DNA of 5,956 nucleotides. Origin: Frondihabitans sp. (GTDB taxonomy: Bacteria > Actinomycetota > Actinomycetes > Actinomycetales > Microbacteriaceae). The translations under genes and the position numbers were made by a program. The notes beneath the pieces were generated by a model. It was not told the origin of the DNA. It searched no databases and was given only the letters and a program-made list of their open reading frames with translations. The stretch's first letter is position 1. Each line of letters begins with the position of its first letter. Below are positions 1 through 5,956 of this stretch, piece by piece. The DNA lies in contig JAODMX010000287.1 in NCBI GenBank assembly GCA_025464735.1, forward strand, positions 1 to 5,956. Direction: 5' to 3'.

Positions 1-93
1 TCTTCGGCGTCGACGGGCGCGGCAGCCACGAAATCGACGAGCTCTTCTGTAGCCTCGTCCGCGAATCAACTGGCGGCTCCCGAGACCCGCTAG
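1..93 (+). CDS. C-terminal end of upstream dcw gene, probably FtsL-like division protein (partial)
   Basis: The reading frame enters from the left edge and ends at TAG 91-93, leaving 30 codons. The visible residues are a low-complexity Ser/Ala/Thr-rich tail ending in QLAAPETR. No domain is visible, so the identification rests on position. In actinobacterial dcw clusters the gene directly before ftsI usually encodes a small single-pass FtsL-like protein, and in Microbacteriaceae I recall such proteins having a disordered Ala/Ser/Thr/Pro tail that ends in a similar P-x-T-R. Such a protein would act in the divisome with FtsI. Caution: the +3 frame is also open here (to TGA 114-116) and has stronger G/C bias at third positions, so the frame choice is not certain. 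The frame used is the same one as ftsI, which starts 90 bases after the stop. Confidence 0.6.
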   Translation, partial: SSASTGAAATKSTSSSVASSANQLAAPETR

Positions 94-183
94 TGGTGTG
101 CGGGACCTTCTCGTGAGGGTGCCTCACTCCGGCCGAAAAAGGCGGGTGTCGCCGAGAGGAGCACCCCCGGTGAGGAACCTCTC
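94..183 (+). promoter_or_regulatory. ftsI leader with two mutually exclusive base-pairing options
   Basis: This short non-coding gap before ftsI shows no convincing -35/-10 promoter. It contains GTGAGG at 113-118, its exact complement CCTCAC at 122-127, and a second GTGAGG at 170-175 that includes the ftsI ribosome binding site. CCTCAC can therefore form a tight 6-bp hairpin with the first copy (3-base loop) or pair with the second copy and cover the binding site. Inside the second fold, GGGTG 144-148 can pair with CACCC 162-166. The pairings are seen directly in the sequence. A regulatory role is inference, because short complements are common in G/C-rich DNA. Confidence 0.3.
171..180 (+). 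promoter_or_regulatory. ribosome binding site of ftsI
   Basis: The decamer TGAGGAACCT contains the Shine-Dalgarno core GAGGA. The GAGG ends 8 bases before the GTG at 184, which is good spacing. That GTG is the only start codon in frame between the upstream stop (91-93) and the predicted membrane segment, so this site fixes the ftsI start. The identical decamer recurs before murE at 2010-2019. Confidence 0.75.
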
Positions 184-1956
184 GTGAGCTCTACTGTCCG
201 CAACCGCCGTCGGCGCATCTCTTTCACCGCCGGAGCGATCTTCGCGGTCGTCGGAGTGTTCCTCTTCCGTCTCGTCGACATTCAGGTGGTCCAGGCAGAG
301 GCTCTCAACAACGATGCCGTCGGCAAGCGGTCGATCTCGACCACGATCTACGGCGACCGCGGCTCGATCGTCGATACGAACGGGAGGGTCCTCGCCGGAT
401 CCGTCCTGCGGTACGACATCACGGCTGCTCCGCGCTTCGCGAAGGGCTACTCGGCGCGCGACCCGAAGACCGGGAAGATCGTCGACTACACGGTGGCGCA
501 GGCGGTAGACCAGCTTGCGCACGCGACCGGAGTCAAAGCGGCCGTGCTCATGAAGGCCCTCACCGCGGATCCCAAATCCGACTACGCGCTTCTCGCCCAT
601 GCCGTCGACGTCGACGCCTACGAGGCCGTCGAGAAGCTCGGGATCTCCTGGATCTACACCCAGCGGGTCACCGCGCGGACGTACCCCGATGGCTCCGTCG
701 CCGGAAACCTGGTGGGTTTTGTCGGAGGCGAGGGGCAGGCCCAGGCGGGTCTCGAGCTTGCCTACGACAAATGCCTCGCCGGAACGAACGGATCCCAGAC
801 CTACGAGCGGGGCGCCGACGGGGTGAAACTTCCCGGGAGCACGGTCACCACGACGAAGGCCGTTGACGGCGGCGTCCTTGAGACGACGATTGACGAGAAC
901 CTTCAGTACCAGATGCAGCAGGATCTGGACGAGCAGGTCAAGGCGCTTGGGGCTACCTCCGGAACGGTCGTCGTCATGAAGGCCTCCGACGCCTCTCTGC
1001 TGGCTGTGGCCGACTCGACGAGTGTCGACCCCAACAACGTCGACGGAACACCCGCTGACGAACGCCAGTCGTCGGCATTCACCGACAGCTACGAACCCGG
1101 TTCGACATTCAAGGGAATGACGGCCGCTTCGTTGATCGACGCCGGGGTCGCGAGTCCGTCCACCCAGGAGGTCGTGCCGTATTCGCGTTCGTTCCCCTGG
1201 GGTGGCACCATCAGCGACGCCGAGTTCCACCAAACGGAACATCTGACCCTCGCCGGAATTCTTGCGAACTCGTCGAACACCGGGATCTCACTCGCGGGGC
1301 AGAACCTCACGAATCAGCAGCGGTACGAGTACATGCTGAAGTTCGGCCTCGGCAAGAAGACCGAGGTGAATTTTCCGGGCGAGTCGAACGGTCAGCTCAA
1401 GCCCGCTTCCGAGTGGGACCAGCAAACCGGTATCAACAGCATGTTCGGCCAGGGCGTCGGCGCGACCGCCATCCAGACGGCGAGCATCTATCAGACCCTC
1501 GCTAACGGCGGTGTCCGCATGCCAGTCAAGCTCGTCAAGGGCTGTCGCCACGCCGACGGAACGATGACCGACGTGCCGAGTTCAACCGGAACCCGCGCGG
1601 TCTCGGCCCAGGCCGCAACCGATGTCGTCCACATGCTCGAGAACACGATCCCGGAGGGCACGCTGCAGGGCATGCAGCCCATCTCGGGCTACAACGTGGC
1701 CGCCAAGACGGGTACCGCACAGATCGCCGACGCGCCCGGTGGTGGTTACGGATCCGACTACATCATCTCGGTGGCCGGTATCGCTCCGGCCGAGAACCCG
1801 CAGTACGTGGTGCTCGTGACGTTCAACAAGCCGACTACGCTGAAGACTTCGTTCGCGGCGGCTCCCGCCTTCCGCGAGATAATGTCCCAGGTCCTGGAGA
1901 CGTACCGGGTCAAGCCGTCCACGACTGCTCCAACGAACCTTCCTGACACGTGGTAG
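184..1956 (+). CDS. ftsI: FtsI/PbpB, septal peptidoglycan D,D-transpeptidase (class B penicillin-binding protein)
   Basis: FtsI cross-links stem peptides of new peptidoglycan at the septum, working with FtsW on the outer face of the membrane. The 590-residue product has a short basic N-terminus (RNRRRR, 6-11) and one membrane anchor at about 12-31. A PBP dimerisation domain starts near 50 with the RG-(S)-I-x-D-x-N-G-x-x-LA signature at 59-71. The transpeptidase domain spans about 255-575 with all three catalytic motifs: STFK at 307-310 (nucleophile S307), SSN at 363-365 and KTGT at 508-511. Length suits the family, and no PASTA domain follows. Only two cysteines occur, C197 and C454, both predicted outside the cell. 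The GTG start is the only one available and has a good binding site. The gene sits between an FtsL-like tail and murE, as in other actinobacterial dcw clusters. Assignment as FtsI rather than another class B PBP rests on motifs plus this context. Confidence 0.96.
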   Translation: MSSTVRNRRRRISFTAGAIFAVVGVFLFRLVDIQVVQAEALNNDAVGKRSISTTIYGDRGSIVDTNGRVLAGSVLRYDITAAPRFAKGYSARDPKTGKIVDYTVAQAVDQLAHATGVKAAVLMKALTADPKSDYALLAHAVDVDAYEAVEKLGISWIYTQRVTARTYPDGSVAGNLVGFVGGEGQAQAGLELAYDKCLAGTNGSQTYERGADGVKLPGSTVTTTKAVDGGVLETTIDENLQYQMQQDLDEQVKALGATSGTVVVMKASDASLLAVADSTSVDPNNVDGTPADERQSSAFTDSYEPGSTFKGMTAASLIDAGVASPSTQEVVPYSRSFPWGGTISDAEFHQTEHLTLAGILANSSNTGISLAGQNLTNQQRYEYMLKFGLGKKTEVNFPGESNGQLKPASEWDQQTGINSMFGQGVGATAIQTASIYQTLANGGVRMPVKLVKGCRHADGTMTDVPSSTGTRAVSAQAATDVVHMLENTIPEGTLQGMQPISGYNVAAKTGTAQIADAPGGGYGSDYIISVAGIAPAENPQYVVLVTFNKPTTLKTSFAAAPAFREIMSQVLETYRVKPSTTAPTNLPDTW

Positions 1957-1984
1957 GCGCAGAGTCGACCCACGCAGTGTGTGG

Positions 1985-2002
1985 CCAGGCTGATCAGCCT
2001 GG
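1985..2002 (+). repeat. perfect 18-bp palindrome (7-bp stem, GATC loop) between ftsI and murE
   Basis: CCAGGCTGATCAGCCTGG is its own reverse complement. As RNA it would fold into a 7-bp, mostly G-C stem with a GATC loop. It starts 28 bases after the ftsI stop and ends 8 bases before the murE Shine-Dalgarno core. No T-run follows (the next bases are AAAGAAAT), so it is not a canonical intrinsic terminator. It could be an mRNA processing or stability hairpin, a dyad operator for a dimeric DNA-binding protein, or have no role. Confidence 0.8.
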
Positions 2003-2009
2003 AAAGAAA

Positions 2010-2019
2010 TGAGGAACCT
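2010..2019 (+). promoter_or_regulatory. ribosome binding site of murE
   Basis: The decamer TGAGGAACCT is identical to the one before ftsI (171-180). Here the GAGG ends only 5 bases before the TTG at 2020, against 8 bases at ftsI, so initiation may be weaker. The site decides the start: the longer in-frame option, GTG at 1981, has no Shine-Dalgarno sequence and would place the palindrome inside the coding region. Confidence 0.65.
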
Positions 2020-3567
2020 TTGAGTGCCCGGATCCCCCCGGTCCTACGACCGGAACATCCCTCGGCCAGATCGCTCGGCCAGCTCGCAAGCGAGTTCGCA
2101 CTGGAGCACGTCGGTTCACTCGACGGCATCGAGATCACAGGCGTCACCCTGTCGACGGGTGACCTTCACCCCGGCGACCTCTACGTCGGTGTGCCCGGAG
2201 CGCACCGCCACGGTGCGGAGTTCGCCGCCCAGGCGAAGGAGGGCGGCGCCGTAGCCGTTCTGACCGACCGCGCAGGAGCCGAGATTGCTCGCGACGCGGG
2301 GCTCCCCATCGTCCTCGTCGACTCGCCGAGGGCTGCGCTGGGCGACGTCTCGGCGTGGATCTACCGCACCGACGAGCACACCCCGCTGCTGTTCGCCGTG
2401 ACGGGCACCAACGGCAAGACCTCCACGTCGTACCTGCTGGAGGGCATCCTCAAGCAGCTCGGTCTCGTCACCGGTCTCTCCAGCACGGCCGAGCGCCACA
2501 TCGGCGACCTGACCGTCGTCTCCCGTCTCACCACGCCGGAGGCCAGCGAGATGCACGCGCTTCTCGCCCGCATGCGCGAGAGCGGGGTGCGCGCGGTCGC
2601 CGTCGAGGTGAGTGCTCAGGCCCTCAGCCGCAACCGCGTCGACGGCCTCGTCTTCGACGTCGCAGGCTTCACGAACCTGAGCCACGATCACCTCGACGAC
2701 TATCGCGACATGGAGGAGTACTTCGAGGCGAAGCTCCCGCTGTTCCAGCCCGATCGCGCCAGGCGCGCTGTCGTCTCACTCGACTCGCCGTACGGCGAGC
2801 GTGTCGTCGACCTGAGCCGGATCCCGGTTACGACCATCACGATCAAGCCCGACGTTGACGCCGACTGGACGGTTCGCATCACCGACGAGCAGGCCGCCTA
2901 CACCGAGTTCGTCCTCGACGGCCCCGAAGGGCGCACGCTGACCACTCGGGTGCCGATGATCGGCTGGCACATGGCGGCCGACGCGGCCCTCGCCATCGTC
3001 ATGCTCGTCGAGGCCGGCTTCGAACTCGAGGCAATCGGCCAGGCTCTCGACGACGACGGTGGCATCGTCGCCTACCTGCCCGGTCGCACCGAGCGCGTCT
3101 CCGGCGATCGTGGCCCGAGCGTCTTCGTCGACTTCGGGCACAGCCCCGACGCGTTCCTCAACACCCTCGCCGCGGTCCGCCGTTTCACGCCGGGCAAGGT
3201 CATCATTCTCTTAGGCGCCGTCGGCGACCGAGACTCGACCAAGCGCCCCGAGATGGCCCGCGTCGCGGCTGCCGGATCCGACATCCTGATGATCACCGAC
3301 CACCACCCGCGGTTCGAAGACCCCGACGCGATTCGCAAGACCCTGGTCGACTCGGCACGCGAGGCGTACCCCGACCGGGAGATCCACGAGGTGAGTCCGC
3401 CCGAGGCCGCCATCCGCGCCGCCGTCGCCCTCGCCGGCGAGGGCGATTCGATCCTCTGGGCCGGCCCCGGCCACCAGGACTACCGCGACATCAAGGGTGT
3501 CCGGACGCCTTATTCCGCTCGCGAGGAAGCTCGCGCCGCGCTGCGCGAGGCCGGGTGGGCCGAGTGA
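2020..3567 (+). CDS. murE: MurE, UDP-MurNAc-tripeptide synthetase (adds the third stem-peptide residue)
   Basis: MurE is the cytoplasmic ATP-dependent ligase that joins residue 3 to UDP-MurNAc-L-Ala-D-Glu. The 515-residue product has the three Mur ligase parts: an N-terminal UDP-substrate domain (about 20-115, GVTLSTGD at 41-48), a central ATPase domain with the P-loop TGTNGKTS at 128-135, TTPEAS and NLSHDHLDDY motifs and the likely carbamylated K238 in FEAKLPLF, and a C-terminal domain from about 345 with PGRTERV. The usual meso-diaminopimelate signature DNPR is DHHPR (427-431), and the usual GKGHE is GPGHQ (482-486). This points to a third residue other than meso-diaminopimelate, such as L-diaminobutyrate, L-ornithine, L-lysine or L-homoserine, as in B-type walls of Microbacteriaceae; which one cannot be read from sequence. 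I prefer the TTG start for its binding site and the family-like N-terminus MSARIPPVLRPEHP. GTG 1981 would add 13 residues. The stop overlaps the murF start. Confidence 0.93.
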   Translation: MSARIPPVLRPEHPSARSLGQLASEFALEHVGSLDGIEITGVTLSTGDLHPGDLYVGVPGAHRHGAEFAAQAKEGGAVAVLTDRAGAEIARDAGLPIVLVDSPRAALGDVSAWIYRTDEHTPLLFAVTGTNGKTSTSYLLEGILKQLGLVTGLSSTAERHIGDLTVVSRLTTPEASEMHALLARMRESGVRAVAVEVSAQALSRNRVDGLVFDVAGFTNLSHDHLDDYRDMEEYFEAKLPLFQPDRARRAVVSLDSPYGERVVDLSRIPVTTITIKPDVDADWTVRITDEQAAYTEFVLDGPEGRTLTTRVPMIGWHMAADAALAIVMLVEAGFELEAIGQALDDDGGIVAYLPGRTERVSGDRGPSVFVDFGHSPDAFLNTLAAVRRFTPGKVIILLGAVGDRDSTKRPEMARVAAAGSDILMITDHHPRFEDPDAIRKTLVDSAREAYPDREIHEVSPPEAAIRAAVALAGEGDSILWAGPGHQDYRDIKGVRTPYSAREEARAALREAGWAE

Positions 3568-4994
3568 TCGCGCTCACCGTTTCAGAGATCGCCGAGATCG
3601 TCGGCGGCTGGTTCGACGTCGAGTCGCCGTCGACGAGCATCGACATCGTGTCGGGCTCCGTCGAGACCGACTCGCGCCTCGTCACGCCTGGTTCGATCTT
3701 TTTCGCGCTGACCGGTGAAGTCACCGATGGCTACCTGTTCATCGCGAACGCCGTCGAGAACGGCGCCGCCCTCGTGATCGCCGAGCGCGAGGTCGCCGAC
3801 TCCACGGCCGCCTCTGTTCCGGTCATCGTTGTCGAGAACGGCGTCGCCGCACTGTCTGCCCTCGCGCGAGCCGTTGTCGATCGTGTCCGCTCAGGAGAAA
3901 ACGACGACCGCAGGATGCGCGTGGTCGGCATCACCGGCTCCAACGGCAAGACCAGCACCAAGAACATGCTTCGTGCGATCCTGTCCGACATCGGCCCGAC
4001 GGTGGCTCCCGAGGGCTCGTTCAACAACCACGTCGGAGCACCGATCTCGATGCTGCGCATCGACCACGACACACGCTTCCTCGTCGTCGAGATGGGCGCC
4101 TCCGGCGCCGGTGAGATCGCGCGCCTCGTCAGCGTCGCGAAGCCCGATACGGGCGTCGTGCTCAAAGTGGGCCTCGCCCACGCAGGTGAGTTCGGCGGAA
4201 TCGAGGAGACCCGGAAGGCGAAGGCCGAGATGGTCACCGACCTCCCGGCAACGGCCACGGCGATCCTCAATGCCGACGACGACCGCGTTGCCTCCATGGC
4301 CGGCGACACCCTCGCCCGCGTCGTCACCTTCGGCTTCGCAGACAAAGCCGTGTACCGGGCGGACGACGTCGAGGTCCATGCGTCGGGCACCTCGTTCACG
4401 CTGCACGCACCCGGGCTGACCCGTCAGGTTCGCCTCCGGATCCTGGGTGAGCATCACGTGATGAACGCTCTCGCCGCCCTCGCGGTGACGGGGGAGTGGG
4501 GCCTCGACGTAGGCCGCGCGGCGAGCGTGCTGGAGGGCGTCGCCCGGGCCGAACGCTGGCGCATGGAGGTGCTCGACGCCGGCGACGGTGTCACCGTCAT
4601 CAACGACGCCTACAACGCCAGCCCCGACTCGGTTGCGGCCGCGCTGAAGACACTGGCGCAGATCACCGGGCCCGATCAGCGATCGGTCGCCGTTCTCGGC
4701 GAGATGGCCGAGCTGGGCGAGTACGCCCAGGAAGAGCACGACCGGATCGGCCGGCTCGTTGTCCGGCTCAACATTCAGAAGCTGATCGTGGTCGGCAGCG
4801 CTGCGCGGCACGTGTACATGGCGGCCGGCCTCGAAGGATCCTGGGATGGCGAGGCACAGATGGCAGCCGACCTCGACTCGGCTTACGAGCTGCTCCGGAG
4901 CGATCAGAGACCGGGCGACGTCGTGCTGGTCAAGTCGTCGAAGTCCGCGGAACTCCGTTTCCTCGGCGATCGTCTCGCGGGGGTGACCGCATGA
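3564..4994 (+). CDS. murF: MurF, UDP-MurNAc-tripeptide--D-Ala-D-Ala ligase
   Basis: MurF uses ATP to add the D-Ala-D-Ala dipeptide to UDP-MurNAc-tripeptide, completing the cytoplasmic pentapeptide precursor. The 476-residue product has an N-terminal substrate domain with the TDSR motif and PGSIFFAL (about residues 34-50), the ATPase P-loop [10 protein letters not shown] from residue 125, [22 protein letters not shown] and KAKAEM motifs in the central domain, and a C-terminal domain with RWRMEV followed by the MurF hallmark NDAYNASP at 347-354. All expected motifs are present and the length is typical. The GTG start at 3564 shares GTGA with the murE stop, so translation is probably coupled to murE; the local Shine-Dalgarno sequence is weak. 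A GTG at 3555 would add three residues (MGR) and has GAGG four bases upstream. I prefer 3564 because the resulting N-terminus, [15 protein letters not shown], matches the family as I recall it. The MurE-MurF pair carries out successive reactions. Confidence 0.95.
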   Translation: MIALTVSEIAEIVGGWFDVESPSTSIDIVSGSVETDSRLVTPGSIFFALTGEVTDGYLFIANAVENGAALVIAEREVADSTAASVPVIVVENGVAALSALARAVVDRVRSGENDDRRMRVVGITGSNGKTSTKNMLRAILSDIGPTVAPEGSFNNHVGAPISMLRIDHDTRFLVVEMGASGAGEIARLVSVAKPDTGVVLKVGLAHAGEFGGIEETRKAKAEMVTDLPATATAILNADDDRVASMAGDTLARVVTFGFADKAVYRADDVEVHASGTSFTLHAPGLTRQVRLRILGEHHVMNALAALAVTGEWGLDVGRAASVLEGVARAERWRMEVLDAGDGVTVINDAYNASPDSVAAALKTLAQITGPDQRSVAVLGEMAELGEYAQEEHDRIGRLVVRLNIQKLIVVGSAARHVYMAAGLEGSWDGEAQMAADLDSAYELLRSDQRPGDVVLVKSSKSAELRFLGDRLAGVTA

Positions 4995-5956
4995 TCGCCC
5001 TCCTCGTCGGTGGCGCCGTGTCGCTCATGTTCACTCTGCTGCTCACACCGCTCTTCATCAGGCTGTTCCACCGCCTCGGCTGGGGCCAGTTCATCAGGAG
5101 CGACGGGCCGCAGTCGCACCACACCAAGCGCGGAACCGCGACCATGGGCGGGATCGTGCTGATCCTCGGCACCGTGCTCGGCTACTTCGTTGGCCACCTG
5201 GCGGGTGGCGATCGCCTCACCACGAGCGGGCTCCTCGTCCTCTTGATGATGGTCGGGTTGGGTTTCGTCGGGTTCCTCGACGACTTCACGAAGGTCCGCA
5301 ATCAGCGAAGCCTCGGACTCACGGGATGGGCGAAGATCCTGGGGCAGGTCGTCGTCGCCGTGATTTTCGCGGTGCTCGCGCTCACGATCCACGGTCGTCT
5401 CGGCCAGACGGCCGCATCGACCATGATTTCCGGTGTCCGAGACATCCCGTGGCTCGACCTGGCCTATTTCGGGCCGATCGTCGGTGGGATCCTCTTCTGC
5501 ATCTGGACCATCATGATCACGGCTTCCGCTTCCAACGGGGTGAACGTCGCTGACGGGCTCGACGGGCTCGCTGCTGGGTCGTCGATCCTCGCCATCGGCT
5601 CGTACATCGTCATCGGCTTCTGGCAGAACAACCAGCTCTGTGGAAGTGCGCGCGCGGTCGCGAACGCCTGCTACGACACGACGAACCCGCTCGATCTGGC
5701 CGTGGTCGCTGCCTGCATTTCCGGGGGACTGATCGGGTTCTTGTGGTGGAACACCTCGCCCGCCCAGATCTTCCTCGGCGACACCGGATCCCTCGGTCTC
5801 GGTGGTGCCCTGGCCGCGCTGGCGATCCTCAGCCGCACCGAGCTCCTCCTCGTCCTGATCGGCGGACTCTTCCTCGTCGTGACGGGGTCGGTCATCCTGC
5901 AACGCGCCTACTTCAAGGTCACCCACGGAAAACGAATCTTCCTGATGAGCCCGCTG
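4991..5956 (+). CDS. mraY: MraY, phospho-MurNAc-pentapeptide transferase (3' end cut by the window edge)
   Basis: MraY is the integral membrane enzyme that moves phospho-MurNAc-pentapeptide from UDP to undecaprenyl phosphate, forming lipid I. The frame opens at ATG 4991, overlapping the murF stop as ATGA with a G-run (4979-4983) as a modest binding site, and stays open for 322 codons to the window end without a stop. The family is about 360 residues, so roughly 40-45 are missing, including the HHH motif expected just after the last visible residues FLMSPL. Alternating hydrophobic helices cover most of the protein. Visible catalytic elements are the loop [12 protein letters not shown] (about 43-54), FLDDF with D97-D98, [11 protein letters not shown] (182-192) and FLGDTGSL with D264. 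The usual GTPTMGG proline is alanine (A50). A predicted extracytoplasmic loop holds C217 and C227. Identification is clear; only the C-terminus is missing. Confidence 0.96.
   Translation, partial: MIALLVGGAVSLMFTLLLTPLFIRLFHRLGWGQFIRSDGPQSHHTKRGTATMGGIVLILGTVLGYFVGHLAGGDRLTTSGLLVLLMMVGLGFVGFLDDFTKVRNQRSLGLTGWAKILGQVVVAVIFAVLALTIHGRLGQTAASTMISGVRDIPWLDLAYFGPIVGGILFCIWTIMITASASNGVNVADGLDGLAAGSSILAIGSYIVIGFWQNNQLCGSARAVANACYDTTNPLDLAVVAACISGGLIGFLWWNTSPAQIFLGDTGSLGLGGALAALAILSRTELLLVLIGGLFLVVTGSVILQRAYFKVTHGKRIFLMSPL

Noticed and set aside
41..49. Loss of the DSR-type uridine-site motif in MurE (amino acid residues 41-49 read GVTLSTGDL)
   Set aside because: Actinobacterial MurE proteins, including that of M. 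tuberculosis as I recall, often differ here, so this is not notable. The coordinates given are residue numbers; the bases are about 2140-2166.
3..116. Alternative +3 reading frame across the left edge, with stronger third-position G/C than the chosen frame
   Set aside because: It stays open to TGA 114-116, but its residues resemble no FtsL-like tail. The +1 frame gives the Ser/Ala/Thr-rich tail and terminal P-x-T-R expected there. The doubt is reflected in the confidence of that entry.
124..1242. Long open frame on the minus strand opposite ftsI (372 codons)
   Set aside because: It lies wholly opposite a gene with all catalytic motifs. Its composition (Arg, Gly, Asp, Val rich) is what antisense translation of G/C-biased codons gives, and it shows no domain.
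1985..2010. Rho-independent terminator between ftsI and murE
   Set aside because: The stem is present but no T-run follows it, and the downstream genes are part of the same cluster without an evident promoter of their own.
1981..2019. Upstream GTG start for murE at 1981
   Set aside because: There is no Shine-Dalgarno sequence before it, it would make the palindrome coding, and the added residues (MARLISLERNEEP) do not resemble MurE N-termini.
3891..4811. Minus-strand open frame opposite murF (306 codons)
   Set aside because: It is a codon-bias shadow of murF. No motifs and no ribosome binding site were seen for it.
4904..5926. Long open frame on the minus strand opposite murF and mraY (340 codons)
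   Set aside because: Its product is rich in Glu, Asp, Arg and Pro without any domain, as expected from reading membrane-protein codons in antisense. mraY on the + strand is unmistakable.

Overview
The window is a stretch of the division and cell wall (dcw) cluster of a high-GC Gram-positive bacterium. Every gene is on the + strand. The order is an FtsL-like tail, then ftsI, murE, murF and mraY, which is the classic actinobacterial arrangement. Third codon positions are strongly G/C biased. GTG and TTG starts are used alongside ATG. The protein signatures look most like family Microbacteriaceae (Leifsonia/Clavibacter-type): FtsI ends in LPDTW, and MurE carries DHHPR and GPGHQ. The family placement rests on recollection of those proteins, not on a search.

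Layout. Bases 1-93 encode the last 30 codons of an upstream gene with a Ser/Ala/Thr-rich tail, probably the FtsL-like division protein. Bases 94-183 form a 90-base leader in which a CCTCAC segment can pair with either of two GTGAGG segments, one of them the ftsI ribosome binding site. ftsI (184-1956) encodes the septal transpeptidase. A 63-base gap (1957-2019) holds a perfect 18-bp palindrome just before the murE ribosome binding site. murE (TTG start, 2020-3567), murF (3564-4994) and mraY (4991 to beyond the window end) are joined by 4-base GTGA and ATGA start/stop overlaps, so they are probably translationally coupled.

How the genes work together. MurE adds the third residue and MurF adds D-Ala-D-Ala to UDP-MurNAc-peptide in the cytoplasm. 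MraY transfers the finished phospho-MurNAc-pentapeptide to undecaprenyl phosphate, giving lipid I. After lipid II is made and flipped, FtsI cross-links the peptides at the division septum. The FtsL-like protein would belong to the same divisome.

Most of the window is ordinary core genome; I see no mobile element, CRISPR array, RNA gene or novel multi-gene system. The points worth a second look are the altered third-residue recognition motifs in MurE, the possible alternative leader structure with a duplicated start module before ftsI, and the palindrome before murE.
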